A stretch of 64,000 nt of DNA from Bifidobacterium stellenboschense. Lineage in GTDB: Bacteria > Actinomycetota > Actinomycetes > Actinomycetales > Bifidobacteriaceae. The stretch is taken from assembly GCF_000741785.1 (NCBI RefSeq), contig NZ_JGZP01000006.1, forward strand, positions 1-64,000, given 5' to 3'. Both the position numbers and the translations under genes were made by a program. Below are positions 27,830-37,375 of the stretch, in pieces. Positions within the stretch are counted from its first letter, which is position 1; each line of letters starts with the position of its first letter. Under the pieces are notes generated by a model that did not search any database, was not told where the DNA came from, and saw only the letters and a list, made by a program, of their open reading frames with translations.

Positions 27830-28584
27830 GCCGTCGTCATCATTCGCGTTTCCGTCGTCGCCGCTTCAGCGCGGAACGGCTCGTCGAGCGTCTGCTGATC
27901 CTCGTCATCCTCGCGGCGCTCGCCGGCGCGGTGGTCGGTCTCGGATTGCCGGAGATCAGTCCGACCGTCGCGAAGATCACCGGCGAGCGGGCGGCGACCG
28001 GACAGGCCGCCGACGTGCTCGCCACGCTCGCCGTCGACGACGATCCGAACGCGTCCGGCTACAGCCGTGACGCGTTCGGCTACCGTGAGACCGACGATGA
28101 CGGCGACGGCTGCGACATCCGCGAGGACATCCTCGCCCGCGACCTGAAGGATGTCACGTTCAAGGGCGCGACCGGCCGGTACGCGTGCACGGTCGCGTCC
28201 GGCACGCTCGACGACCCGTACACCGGCAGGACGATCCGGTTCACGCGCGGCGCGACCACGTCCGCCGCCGTGCAGATCGACCACGTGGTCGCGTTGGAGA
28301 ACGCGTGGCAGTCGGGCGCGCGCGGCTGGGACACGGCGAAACGATACCGCTACGGCAACGACCCGTACAATCTGCTCGCGGTCGACGGCCCCGCCAATCA
28401 GGAGAAGGGATCCGCGTCCGCCGCATACTGGCTGCCGACGAACGGCGCCTACCGATGCGACTACGTGGCGCGGCAGATCGGCGTCAAATCGAAATACGGT
28501 CTCACCGTCACGTCGGCCGAAAAGGACGCGATGCTCGCCGTCCTCCACGCCTGCCCCGGCCAGACGGTCCCCGCCGACCAGTGA
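27826..28584 (+). CDS. Membrane-anchored HNH (DUF1524-like) nuclease family protein
   Basis: The 252 aa start with a basic segment and one hydrophobic helix (LLILVILAALAGAVVGLGL, about residues 20-38), which serves as a signal anchor or signal peptide. The exported part carries the HNH signature QIDHVVALENAW, then YGNDPYNLLAVDGPANQEKG (Asn and Lys of the second half) and YRCDYVARQI. These match the DUF1524/HNH proteins common in actinobacteria, probably secreted nucleases used for nucleotide scavenging. The GTG at 27826 overlaps the previous stop (GTGA), implying translational coupling; no separate ribosome site is seen. Confidence 0.82.
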   Translation: MSRRHHSRFRRRRFSAERLVERLLILVILAALAGAVVGLGLPEISPTVAKITGERAATGQAADVLATLAVDDDPNASGYSRDAFGYRETDDDGDGCDIREDILARDLKDVTFKGATGRYACTVASGTLDDPYTGRTIRFTRGATTSAAVQIDHVVALENAWQSGARGWDTAKRYRYGNDPYNLLAVDGPANQEKGSASAAYWLPTNGAYRCDYVARQIGVKSKYGLTVTSAEKDAMLAVLHACPGQTVPADQ

Positions 28585-28613
28585 GACGGCGCCGGCGATC
28601 CGATGCCGATGAT

Positions 28614-29987
28614 TCAGCGCTCCGGATCGTCCAGCAGCGGCGCGCGCCCCGCATCGTATTCGCGCAGCAGCCGACGCAGCAGGAACGTGGTGAAATACGG
28701 CGCGGTGAACACGTGTTCGCTGCTGCCGATGTTGCCGGCATGCAGTTTGACGCCGAACCGGATCTCCGGGTACGAGTCCGAGGCGATGAGCGTGCGCATC
28801 GACTTCGCCGTGCCCTTGCGCGCCTTCACTTCGACCGGCACCAGCCATTCGTGGGTGCGTACGAAGAAGTCCTGTTCCAGCGTGGAATCCTCCTTCTTGT
28901 AGTAGTAGAGTCCATAGCCGGATTTATGTAATGCCTCGGCGGCGATGCTCTCATACAACGCGCCCTTGTAGACGCCGAGGTTGCGGTTGGCGCGAAGATC
29001 GTCGCTCGCCTCGTCGTCCAGCATGGCGACGAACAGGCCGGTGTCTCCGAAATAGAGCTTGAACTTGTTCTCGTCGTAGTTGCCTTTGAGCGGCAGCTCC
29101 GGGTAGGACAGGCAGCGGCAGACGTTCACCATGCCGGACGACTCCAGCCATTCGACGCATCCGCGATAGTCCCTGAACCGGGCGCCGCGCGCCACCTTGC
29201 TGATCTGGAACTTCTTGTTCTCCTTGGCAAGCTGCACGGGGATGTGGTTGAACACGTTGAGGATGCGCGCCTGGTCGAGCCCCTCGACGTACTTGCGGAT
29301 GTCCTCCTGATAGTCGACGATGAGCTGCCGTTGCATCCGCAGCGTGCCTTCGAAGGTCCCGGTGCGGATGGACGAGGCGACGACCGCGGGCATGCCGCCG
29401 AGCACGCAGTAGTCGAGGAACAGCGAGGAGAAGGTGCTCATCTCCACCTGGCTGAACGGCCGAGCCTCGCACAGGTGGGCGAGCATCCCGTCCGCGGTGT
29501 CCTCGCCGTATCCGCGCGCCCACAGGTATTCCTCGAAATCCATCGAATACATCTCGTAGTCGGTCTTGTAGCCGACGCTGTTGCTTTCGATCCGCCGATA
29601 CCCGATGCCGAGCATCGAACCGCTGCAGATCACGTCGAATCGCCCGTCGATCGCGAAGAACTTGAGCGTGGTCGCGATATCCGGATGCGCTTGGATCTCG
29701 TCGAAGAACAGGAGCGTCTCGCCGGGGAGGAACCGTTTCGACGGATCGATGAGGGAGATGCTGCGGACGACGGCGTCCGCGCCGTAGCCGTCCGCCGTGA
29801 TCGCGCGGTATTTCGGTTCCTCCACGAAGTTGATCTCCACGACGTTCGCGTAGTGGGCGCGCGCGAAACGACGGATCGTCTCGGTCTTGCCGACCTGGCG
29901 CGGTCCCTTGACGATGAGGGGAAGCCGGTGCGGGTCCGATTTCCATGCTCCGAGGAAGTCGTCCGCATGGCGTTTGAGATAGGTCAT
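28614..29987 (-). CDS. AAA ATPase with DUF4143 domain
   Basis: The 457 aa hold an N-terminal P-loop domain: KGPRQVGKTETI (Walker A, residues 27-38) and LLFFDEIQAHPD (Walker B). The middle has the DUF4143 fold, recognisable by FLDYCVLGGMPAVV and KYVEGLDQARILNVFNHIP. The C-terminal LEQDFFVRTHEWLVPVEVKA resembles the restriction-nuclease-like strand with Asp and Glu-x-Lys residues found at the end of this family. Its cellular role is unknown. ATG 29987 follows GAGGAG; a GTG nine bases upstream is less likely. Four phased repeats lie directly upstream (30029-30143). Confidence 0.85.
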   Translation of the reverse strand: MTYLKRHADDFLGAWKSDPHRLPLIVKGPRQVGKTETIRRFARAHYANVVEINFVEEPKYRAITADGYGADAVVRSISLIDPSKRFLPGETLLFFDEIQAHPDIATTLKFFAIDGRFDVICSGSMLGIGYRRIESNSVGYKTDYEMYSMDFEEYLWARGYGEDTADGMLAHLCEARPFSQVEMSTFSSLFLDYCVLGGMPAVVASSIRTGTFEGTLRMQRQLIVDYQEDIRKYVEGLDQARILNVFNHIPVQLAKENKKFQISKVARGARFRDYRGCVEWLESSGMVNVCRCLSYPELPLKGNYDENKFKLYFGDTGLFVAMLDDEASDDLRANRNLGVYKGALYESIAAEALHKSGYGLYYYKKEDSTLEQDFFVRTHEWLVPVEVKARKGTAKSMRTLIASDSYPEIRFGVKLHAGNIGSSEHVFTAPYFTTFLLRRLLREYDAGRAPLLDDPER

Positions 29988-30028
29988 GCTCCTCACCTTT
30001 CACGAATCGTTGCCATATGGCCGATTGT

Positions 30029-30143
30029 ACACTTTCATGAGGGAGATTATCGTGGTGAAGCACATTTCCTGAGTGACTTCTGTGATTATTCCACGATTAT
30101 ATGAGGGAGATTCCATAAGTTTGACACATTGTATGAGGGAGAT
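30029..30143. repeat. Four direct repeats at exact 32-bp spacing (operator array)
   Basis: ATGAGGGAGATT occurs at 30037 and 30101, ATGAGGGAGAT at 30133, and a decayed copy (CTGAGTGACTTC) at 30069. The starts are 32 bases apart each time. Each copy is preceded by CAC plus an A/T-rich pentamer, so the repeated unit is about 20 bases. The spacing is close to three helical turns, placing all sites on one DNA face. The array stands between the DUF4143 ATPase (minus) and the Nramp gene (plus). Confidence 0.75.
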
Positions 30144-30229
30144 GGGGTTGTGCGCGGGGCGGCGGGTTGCGTCGCGCAATATGGGTGCGCTATACCGGTG
30201 TGCGGTAATCGCGAGGGGGAGTGCGGCAA

Positions 30230-31741
30230 GTGCAGGATACCGGTATTGAGGATAATGCGGCGCGCAAGGCGTTGAACGATGATCGCGTCGTGGACGGCGC
30301 GAAGGCGACGAACGATCCGACCGTCGCGAACGCGCGACGGCAGGGACGCGGCTACGGACGCGGGCACGCGGTGCGCGCCGCGGCCGCCGCATCCGCCGGC
30401 AAAGGCTACGGACGCCGGCACAGCGTCGACAAGCACCGCGACTACGTGAAGGCCGGCGGGCCGGAACGCGTCGAATCGGAGCTGGTGAAGGAACGCCAGC
30501 GCGCACGTCACGAGGCGGGCGTCGTTCGCCACGGCCATTCGCTGGCGAGCATCCTGGGACCTGCGTTCGTGGCTGCCGTCGCCTACGTCGATCCGGGCAA
30601 CGTGGCCGCGAACGTGACCTCCGGCGCCCGCTACGGGTACATGCTCATGTGGGTGCTGGTCGTCGCGAACGCGATGAGCGTGCTCATCCAATACCAGTCC
30701 GCGAAGCTCGGCATCGTCACCGGGCGTTCGCTGCCCGAACTGCTCGGCTCGCGCATGAGCGACGCCGGGCGCTTCATGTTCTTCATGCAGGCGGAGGTGA
30801 TCGCCATCGCCACCGATCTGGCGGAGCTGATCGGCGGCGCGATCGCGCTGAACCTGCTGTTCGGCCTGCCGCTGTTCGCGGGAGGCGTGGTGATCGGCAT
30901 CGTCTCCACCGTGCTGCTCATGTTCGAGGGCGGGCGCACGCACCGCCTGTTCGAGAAGATGGTGATCGCACTGCTGCTGGTCATCACGTTCGGGTTCATC
31001 GCGGGACTGTTCATCGCGCCTCCCGCGCCGGCCGACGTGCTCGGCGGCCTGGTCCCGCGGTTCTCGAACCGTGATTCCGTGCTGATGGCCGCCTCGATGC
31101 TCGGCGCGACCGTCATGCCGCACGCGATCTACCTACATTCGACACTGGTCAACGACCATTACGCGGGCGGCGAGGAACGCCCCACCACGCGCGAGCTGCT
31201 GCACGGCTCGAAGATCGACGTGTTCTGGGCGCTCGTGCTCGCCGGCACCGTGAACCTCGCGCTGCTCATCCTCGCCGCGAACTCGCTGTACGGCATGAAG
31301 GGCACCGATTCGATCAGCGGCGCGCAGCATGCGATCGTGAGCGTGCTCGGCCCGGTGATCGGCACGATCTTCTCGATCGGCCTGCTCGCCTCGTCGCTGA
31401 GCTCCACGTCGGTCGGCACCTACGCGGGTTCGGAGATCATGCACGGATTGCTGCGCATCAAGGCGCCGATGTGGGCATGCCGCGTGGTCACGCTCGTGCC
31501 GGGCCTGATCGTGCTGTGGTTCGCTCCGAACCCCACCGAGGCGCTGGTCATCGGCCAGGTGATCCTCTCAATCGGCATCCCGTTCGCGATCATTCCGCTG
31601 CTGCGCTACACACACGACAGGAAGCTCATGGGCAAGTACGTGGACGGTCCGATCAAACATGCGATCTTCATCGCCGTGGCCGCGCTGATCGTCGCGCTCA
31701 ACGTGCTGCTCATCGTGCTCACGCTGCTGGGCATCGCCTAG
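30230..31741 (+). CDS. mntH: Nramp-family divalent metal (Mn2+/Fe2+) transporter
   Basis: Proton-coupled Mn/Fe importer of the inner membrane. Family hallmarks are VAYVDPGNVAAN (DPGN metal site in helix 1) and GATVMPHAIYLHS (MPH motif in helix 6). About eleven hydrophobic helices follow one another. The product is 503 aa, longer than usual because of some 100 N-terminal basic, glycine-rich residues with a repeated GYGR motif (RGYGRGHAVR, KGYGRRHSV). GTG 30230 is chosen because GAGGGGGA ends about ten bases before it; GTG 30221 is too close to that site. Confidence 0.92.
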   Translation: MQDTGIEDNAARKALNDDRVVDGAKATNDPTVANARRQGRGYGRGHAVRAAAAASAGKGYGRRHSVDKHRDYVKAGGPERVESELVKERQRARHEAGVVRHGHSLASILGPAFVAAVAYVDPGNVAANVTSGARYGYMLMWVLVVANAMSVLIQYQSAKLGIVTGRSLPELLGSRMSDAGRFMFFMQAEVIAIATDLAELIGGAIALNLLFGLPLFAGGVVIGIVSTVLLMFEGGRTHRLFEKMVIALLLVITFGFIAGLFIAPPAPADVLGGLVPRFSNRDSVLMAASMLGATVMPHAIYLHSTLVNDHYAGGEERPTTRELLHGSKIDVFWALVLAGTVNLALLILAANSLYGMKGTDSISGAQHAIVSVLGPVIGTIFSIGLLASSLSSTSVGTYAGSEIMHGLLRIKAPMWACRVVTLVPGLIVLWFAPNPTEALVIGQVILSIGIPFAIIPLLRYTHDRKLMGKYVDGPIKHAIFIAVAALIVALNVLLIVLTLLGIA

Positions 31742-31925
31742 CCGATACGTCCCGGCTCCGAATGTGGCCGATTTGGGCGGCAATCGGACGAACCGGGTGA
31801 TTTGCCGGCGCGCGCCGATTACCATGGGGCAGGGTAACGGGGCGCGCCCGCGCATGTCCGTCCTGCGGCGTGCGCCGCGCGACGCCCCGAGGATGTCCGG
31901 ATATTCGAATGAAGGATGCAGAACA

Positions 31926-33314
31926 ATGCCGAAGATGTTTGGAACCGATGGTGTCCGCGGACTGGCGAACCGCGATCTGACCGCGCGCCTCGCGCTCGAC
32001 CTGGGCGACGCCGCCGTGCGCGTGCTGGGCAAGGCGGGCCAGAAGGACGAGAACCAGCCGGAGGGACGCCGCCGCGCGCTCGTCGGCCGTGACACGCGCG
32101 TGTCCGGCGACTTCCTCGCCTCCGCGCTGTCCGCCGGCATGGCGGCCGGCGGCTTCGACGTGATCGACGCGGGCATCATCCCGACGCCGGGCGTCGCGTT
32201 CCTCACCTCCGTGCTCAACGTGGAGATGGGCGCCGTGATCTCCGCCTCCCACAACCCGATGCCCGACAACGGCATCAAGTTCTTCGCACGCGGCGGCTTC
32301 AAGCTGCCCGACGCGAAGGAGGACGAGATCGAGGCGGTGCTCGGCCAGGACTGGGATCGCCCGACCGGCGCCGGCGTGGGCCGCGTCAGCCACGACACGG
32401 TGACCGCCACCAACCTGTACATTGACCATCTGGTCTCCTCGATCGCCCCGCTCAACCCGGACAAGACGCAGCCGAAGCCGCTGCGTGGCCTCAAGATCGT
32501 GGCGGACTGCGCGAACGGCGCCACCTCCGTCGTCGCCCCCGAGGCGCTGCGCCGCGCCGGCGCCGACGTGATCGTCATCAACGCCTCCCCGGACGGCTAC
32601 AACATCAACAAGCATGCCGGCTCCACCCATCCGGAGCAGCTGCAGGCCATGGTCAAGGCCACCGACGCGGTCATGGGCGTCGCGTTCGACGGCGACGCCG
32701 ACCGCTGCCTCGCCGTGGACGAGGACGGCAACATGGTCAACGGCGACCAGATCATGGGCATCCTCGCGCGCGCCAAGAAGGAGGCCGGCAAGCTCGCCGA
32801 CAACACGCTCGTCGTCACCGTGATGAGCAACCTCGGCCTGAAGCTCGCTCTGAAGGACATGGGCATCAAGACCGTGCAGACCGCCGTCGGCGACCGCTAC
32901 GTGCTTGAGGAGATGCTGCGCGGCGGCTACACGCTGGGCGGCGAACAGTCCGGCCACGTCATCAACCGCGAGTTCGCGACCACCGGCGACGGCACGCTGA
33001 CCGCCCTCACCCTGTGCAACGAGGTCGTCCGCTCCGGCAAGAGCCTCAAGGAGCTGGCCGCCGACTTCCCGCAGCTGCCGCAGACGCTCGTCAACGTGCC
33101 GAACGTCGACAAGATGGCCGCCACCACCAACGCCAAGGTGCAGGCCGCCGTCGAGAAGGAGACGAAGCTGCTCGGCGAGACCGGCCGCGTGCTGCTGCGC
33201 CCCTCCGGCACCGAGCCGCTCGTGCGCGTCATGGCCGAGGCCGCCACGCAGGAGCAGGCCGACGAGGTGTGCGACCGCCTCGCCAAGGTCGTCGCCGAGG
33301 AACTCGCCCTGTAG
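31926..33314 (+). CDS. glmM: Phosphoglucosamine mutase
   Basis: Converts glucosamine-6-phosphate to glucosamine-1-phosphate for peptidoglycan precursors. The 462 aa have the start MFGTDGVRGLAN, the active-site phosphoserine loop VISASHNPMPDNG (Ser near residue 108), the Mg-binding loop AFDGDADR near 256, the sugar loop GGEQSGHVI, and the phosphate-binding RPSGTEPLVRVM. ATG 31926 is chosen by the family N-terminus, with AAGGA upstream. A palindromic repeat element separates it from def. Confidence 0.96.
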   Translation: MPKMFGTDGVRGLANRDLTARLALDLGDAAVRVLGKAGQKDENQPEGRRRALVGRDTRVSGDFLASALSAGMAAGGFDVIDAGIIPTPGVAFLTSVLNVEMGAVISASHNPMPDNGIKFFARGGFKLPDAKEDEIEAVLGQDWDRPTGAGVGRVSHDTVTATNLYIDHLVSSIAPLNPDKTQPKPLRGLKIVADCANGATSVVAPEALRRAGADVIVINASPDGYNINKHAGSTHPEQLQAMVKATDAVMGVAFDGDADRCLAVDEDGNMVNGDQIMGILARAKKEAGKLADNTLVVTVMSNLGLKLALKDMGIKTVQTAVGDRYVLEEMLRGGYTLGGEQSGHVINREFATTGDGTLTALTLCNEVVRSGKSLKELAADFPQLPQTLVNVPNVDKMAATTNAKVQAAVEKETKLLGETGRVLLRPSGTEPLVRVMAEAATQEQADEVCDRLAKVVAEELAL

Positions 33315-33342
33315 CCATCCGATGATCATGCCGCGCTGCCCC

Positions 33343-33458
33343 TTGGCTCCCGCTGGCGGGAGCTGGCAGCCGCAGGCTGACTGAGGGTGGTTCGGGGCCA
33401 GGAGACCGGACCACCCTCGGTCTCACTTCGTTCGACGGCTCCCGCCAGCGGGAGCGGC
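33343..33458. repeat. Composite palindromic repeat element between glmM and def
   Basis: Two half-elements face each other: CTCCCGCTGGCGGGAG (33347-33362) with GAGGGTGGT downstream, then ACCACCCTC leading to CTCCCGCCAGCGGGAG (33439-33454). The palindromic cores and GGTGGT boxes match those at 1-320 and 38369-38484. It ends about 15 bases before the def start, close to its ribosome site. Confidence 0.8.
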
Positions 33459-33471
33459 AAAGGACAGATAC

Positions 33472-34125
33472 ATGTTCGGCAAGAACACGAAGGTCGACCT
33501 CGCGCTCAACCGCGACGTCGAGAAACTCATCAAATCCGGCGGCAAGGAGGGTATCCTGCCGATCGTCGAAGCCGGCGAACCGGTGCTGCGCGTCCAATGC
33601 GCCGCCTACACGGGTCAGCTGTCCAAGCGCACGCTCGCCAAGCTCATCGACGTGATGCGCACGACGATGCTCGAAGCCCCCGGCGTGGGACTCGCCGGCC
33701 CCCAGATCGGCCTCGGTCTCGCGCTCGCCGTCGTCGAGGACCATGTGCGCGACGACGAGGACGATCCGCGCGAGATCGCCGAATTCCCGTTCCACGCGAT
33801 CATCAACCCGAAGTACACGCCGGTGGGGGAGAAGACCGCCAGCTTCTACGAGGGCTGCCTGAGCTTCGAAGGCTATCAGGCGGTGCGCCGCCGCTGGCTC
33901 GACATCGAGGCCGAATGGGACGACGAGGACGGCGCCCACCACAAGGAGCGGCTGCACGGCTGGCCGGCGCGCATCTTCCAACATGAGACCGACCATCTGA
34001 GCGGCGAACTCTACATCGACCGGGCGGAGATCCGGTCCCTCACCACCACGGAGAACCTCGAGGACTTCTGGTGCGAGGATCCGGTGCCCACCGCGGCCGC
34101 CGAGGAGCTCGGCTTCGAACTGTAG
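33472..34125 (+). CDS. def: Peptide deformylase
   Basis: Removes the formyl group from N-terminal Met of new proteins. The three metal-site motifs are present: GVGLAGPQIG (residues 70-79; Gly in place of the usual Ala), EGCLSFEG (near 127), and the HETDH zinc motif within FQHETDHLSGELYID (near 173). The 217 aa include an N-terminal extension relative to E. coli Def, as in actinobacterial type 1 enzymes. ATG 33472 follows AAAGGA. The palindromic repeat upstream ends close to this site and might affect expression. Confidence 0.95.
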   Translation: MFGKNTKVDLALNRDVEKLIKSGGKEGILPIVEAGEPVLRVQCAAYTGQLSKRTLAKLIDVMRTTMLEAPGVGLAGPQIGLGLALAVVEDHVRDDEDDPREIAEFPFHAIINPKYTPVGEKTASFYEGCLSFEGYQAVRRRWLDIEAEWDDEDGAHHKERLHGWPARIFQHETDHLSGELYIDRAEIRSLTTTENLEDFWCEDPVPTAAAEELGFEL

Positions 34126-34139
34126 CGGTGATCGGGCGG

Positions 34140-35408
34140 TCAGCCCGTGCACTGCTTGTTGTGCACATGCTCGGCCGCCTGGTCGCTCGCATCCGACATC
34201 GTGTACTCCGGGAAGTCCTGCGTATTGCGTTGCAGGTTCTCCCGGTTCCCCCCGAGATACTTGAGCGCGTAGCTGTTCGCCAGCGCCTCGCCGTTCACGC
34301 CGACCGGCGGGCGGGTCGTGCCGCACTGCCGGTAGACGAGCGCATGGCCCATCTCATGCTTGATCACGTCCGCATAATACGGGGTCGTGATGTTGGACGA
34401 GTAGCCCGCGTGCGCCTGGTTCACGTAGATCACGCTCGGGTTCGCCGCGCAGAACGCGGCCATCGTGTACTCGTCGCTGCCGGTGCGCGAACAATACTGG
34501 TAGATCTGCTGGAAATCGTAGTTGGCGGACAGTCCGGCCGCCTTGACGATGCTCTCTCCCACGCCCAGATACGTGCCGTCCGCGCCGGCCGTGACCGGCA
34601 CCGCGCGGATCGCGTTCTCCACGTCGGCGATCGTCTGCTCCGGCGGGGCTCCGCCGTCCGACTCGTAGACCGAGCCGTCGGAACGTTTGATGCGGATCGT
34701 GATGCCGAAGTCCTCGTGCGCGTTGAGCTTGCGTTCCAGCTCCTTCACCTCGCCCGACTTCGTCTCGTAGATGTCGTCGAGCTCGTCCACGCTCGTGGTG
34801 ATCTCGCAGCCGAACCGCAGCGCCGACTTGCGGTCCGTGAGGATGATCATGAAATCATGGACGTAGTCGGCGGACTCCTGCGTGGCGGGCAGGTTCAGAT
34901 CGTCGAAGATCGTGCCCGCCTCGATCTTCTGCTCGTACTTGTCGTACGTGTCGTTCACGAGCTGCGTGTACGAGGCGTACTGCTTCGAAGCGGAGCAGGG
35001 GACGATGTCCTTGCCGTCGTCCGGCAGGCTTCCGCCGTCGCTGTCGCCAGTCGAACCTCCCGAACTGCCCGAACCGCCCGAGGAACCGCCGGAATCCCCC
35101 GAACTCCCGTAGCCGTTCTCGACGGCGCTCGTCAGATCACGCCGGACCGCGTTCACCTTCCACGCGATGCCGGCGAACACGAGACCGATCGCGAGCACCA
35201 CCACCACGACCACGGAGATCGCGACCACGGCGACCGTCGTGCCGTTGCTTTTGCGTGGAGGGCGGCGCGGCGGCATCGGACCGCCCCCATACGGATACTG
35301 CGGTCCGCCCGGATACCCCGGGCCACCGGAATACTGCGGATACCATCCGCCCGGTTGCTGCGGATATTGCGGTGACGGATACTGCGGCGGCGGATATGGC
35401 TGGCTCAT
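34140..35408 (-). CDS. Membrane-anchored zincin-like protein with proline-rich N-terminus
   Basis: The 422 aa begin with about 60 residues rich in Pro, Tyr, Gln and Gly (QPYPPPQYPSPQYPQQPGG). One transmembrane helix follows (VAVVAISVVVVVVLAIGLVF), then a Ser/Gly-rich linker and an external domain with Cys residues. Near the C-terminus, DVIKHEMGHALVY holds an HExxH zinc motif, so this is probably a surface metallopeptidase, though the third ligand is not certain. ATG 35408 follows AAGAAGGGG. It is convergent with def. The family name is not recognised. Confidence 0.78.
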   Translation of the reverse strand: MSQPYPPPQYPSPQYPQQPGGWYPQYSGGPGYPGGPQYPYGGGPMPPRRPPRKSNGTTVAVVAISVVVVVVLAIGLVFAGIAWKVNAVRRDLTSAVENGYGSSGDSGGSSGGSGSSGGSTGDSDGGSLPDDGKDIVPCSASKQYASYTQLVNDTYDKYEQKIEAGTIFDDLNLPATQESADYVHDFMIILTDRKSALRFGCEITTSVDELDDIYETKSGEVKELERKLNAHEDFGITIRIKRSDGSVYESDGGAPPEQTIADVENAIRAVPVTAGADGTYLGVGESIVKAAGLSANYDFQQIYQYCSRTGSDEYTMAAFCAANPSVIYVNQAHAGYSSNITTPYYADVIKHEMGHALVYRQCGTTRPPVGVNGEALANSYALKYLGGNRENLQRNTQDFPEYTMSDASDQAAEHVHNKQCTG

Positions 35409-35646
35409 GTCGGTCCCCTTCTTGCCGTGTCCTCGTTGAACGATGCGGCTTCCTCCAGCATACCGCCGTATCCGCGCAAACGCCATCGCCGCATGCATGG
35501 CGGGTGCCCGGGTGGTCTATAGTGGGACGCGGTGATCGACCCGCACGGGCGGTCAACCGACGATTCACATCACGATTCACGCGCGTGGATTCGCGGGGGC
35601 GCAAGCATGCCCGCATCCGCGTGCGCCCACGACAAGGGAGCATTGC

Positions 35647-37368
35647 ATGTCCCAGCATGACGGTGTGCACGGCGAAGCCGGCGCAACCAGCGACGATACG
35701 ACGAAAGACGACGCGGCGAACGGCGTCACGGCACAAGACGGCACGACGAACGGCATCACTGCCGGCGCGGCCAGCACCGACGCGAGCCTCGAAGGCCGCG
35801 CGAAATCATCGAAACGACAGGGCGGCGGCAAGTCGAAGGCATGGCTGTGGTCGCTGATCGCCGTCATCGTCGTCGCGGCGCTCGTCGTCGGCGTCAACGC
35901 GTTCTTCACGAACAAGCAGGATGGTGCGGACGGCACCGGCGGCGCGTCCGCGGCGAAGACGGCGGACACCGTCGCCATCGGGCTGAAACTCGCCCCCGTG
36001 AACCTTGACATCCGTCACCAGTCCGGTTCCGCGCTCGAACAGATCCTCATCGGCAACGTGTACGAAAGCCTCGTCTCCCGCGGCTCCGACAACAAAGTGC
36101 ATCCCGGCCTCGCGAAAAGCTGGGACGTGTCCAAGGACGGACTCACCTACACGTTCCACCTCAACGACCACATGAACTTCTCCAACGGCGACACGCTCGA
36201 CGCCGAGGACGTGGCCTGGTCCATCAACGAGCTCAAGGCGCGGAAATACTACAACTACGACCAGGTCGCCAACCTCGACAAGGCCGAGGCCGTCGACGCG
36301 CACACGGTGAAGCTCACGCTCTCCGCTCCCGACTCGAACATGCTGTGGTACCTGACCGGCCGCCCAGGCCTCGTCTACGACAAGGACGCGACCTGGGACG
36401 AGAAGACCGGCGCGCTCGGCTCCGGCCCATACACGGTCGAATCCTTCGACCCGAGCGACAAGATCGTGTTCAAAGCCAACCCGAAGTATTGGGGCACCGC
36501 GCATAAGGCGAAGACCGAGAACGTGATCATCCGGTTCCTACCCGACGACAACGCCGGCATCAACGCCCTCAAGAGCGGCGACGTGCAGGTGCTCTCGCCG
36601 ATCACCGCCACCCTCGCCGGGCCGTTCCGCGACAACCCTGAGTACGTGGTCAAGGCGGGTGACGGCTCCGACAAGTTCGTGCTCGCGTTCAACATGACCG
36701 ACGCCAAGCTCAAGGACAAGCGCGTGCGTCAGGCCATCCGTTACGCCATCGACCACAAGCAGCTCATCGCCTCGCGCGGCGGCGTCGACGCGAAGCTCGG
36801 CGGCCCGATCCCCAAGGTCGACCCCGGCTACGAGGACCTGTCCGGTGTCTACCCGCACGATGAGGCCAAGGCCAAGAAGCTCATGAAGGAGGCCGGCTAC
36901 AGCGAGGACCATCCGCTCGAGATCACTCTCACCTACGCGAACGTGTACGGCAGCGAACTCGGCGAACAGCTGCAAAGCCAGCTGGCACCCATCGGCATCG
37001 ACCTGCACGTCAATCTCGTGGAGTTCTCCACCTGGCTGCAGGACGTGCACACCAACGGCGACTACGAGCTCTCCCTCGTCGACCACGCCGAAAGCCACGA
37101 CTTCTACAAGTGGGCCACCCCCAGCTACTACTACCATTACGACAACAAGCAGGTGCAGGACCTGTACGCGAAGGCGCTCGCCGCCACCACGGACGAGGAA
37201 GCCTCCGACTATCTCGCGAAGGCCGCGAAGATCGTCTCCGAAGACGCCCCCGCCGACTGGCTGTTCAGCTGGCGCGTCACCATCGCCTACGCGAAGGGCG
37301 TCCACGGCTTCCCGCAGAACCTCAGCCAGACCGTGCTGCCCCTGTGGCAGATCACCTACGAGAAGTGA
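35647..37368 (+). CDS. Peptide/nickel ABC transporter, substrate-binding protein (family 5)
   Basis: Extracellular binding protein of a Dpp/Opp-type importer, 573 aa. Family 5 features are LAPVNLDIRH, IGNVYESLVS, LAKSWDVSKDGLTYTFHL and the signature NFSNGDTLDAEDVAWS. Unusually, it has about 75 hydrophilic residues before a single hydrophobic helix (WLWSLIAVIVVAALVVGVNA) and no lipobox Cys. It therefore seems to be held by a signal anchor rather than a lipid. ATG 35647 follows GGGAG. It heads a five-gene operon ending at 41121. Confidence 0.92.
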   Translation: MSQHDGVHGEAGATSDDTTKDDAANGVTAQDGTTNGITAGAASTDASLEGRAKSSKRQGGGKSKAWLWSLIAVIVVAALVVGVNAFFTNKQDGADGTGGASAAKTADTVAIGLKLAPVNLDIRHQSGSALEQILIGNVYESLVSRGSDNKVHPGLAKSWDVSKDGLTYTFHLNDHMNFSNGDTLDAEDVAWSINELKARKYYNYDQVANLDKAEAVDAHTVKLTLSAPDSNMLWYLTGRPGLVYDKDATWDEKTGALGSGPYTVESFDPSDKIVFKANPKYWGTAHKAKTENVIIRFLPDDNAGINALKSGDVQVLSPITATLAGPFRDNPEYVVKAGDGSDKFVLAFNMTDAKLKDKRVRQAIRYAIDHKQLIASRGGVDAKLGGPIPKVDPGYEDLSGVYPHDEAKAKKLMKEAGYSEDHPLEITLTYANVYGSELGEQLQSQLAPIGIDLHVNLVEFSTWLQDVHTNGDYELSLVDHAESHDFYKWATPSYYYHYDNKQVQDLYAKALAATTDEEASDYLAKAAKIVSEDAPADWLFSWRVTIAYAKGVHGFPQNLSQTVLPLWQITYEK

Positions 37369-37375
37369 GTCATCG

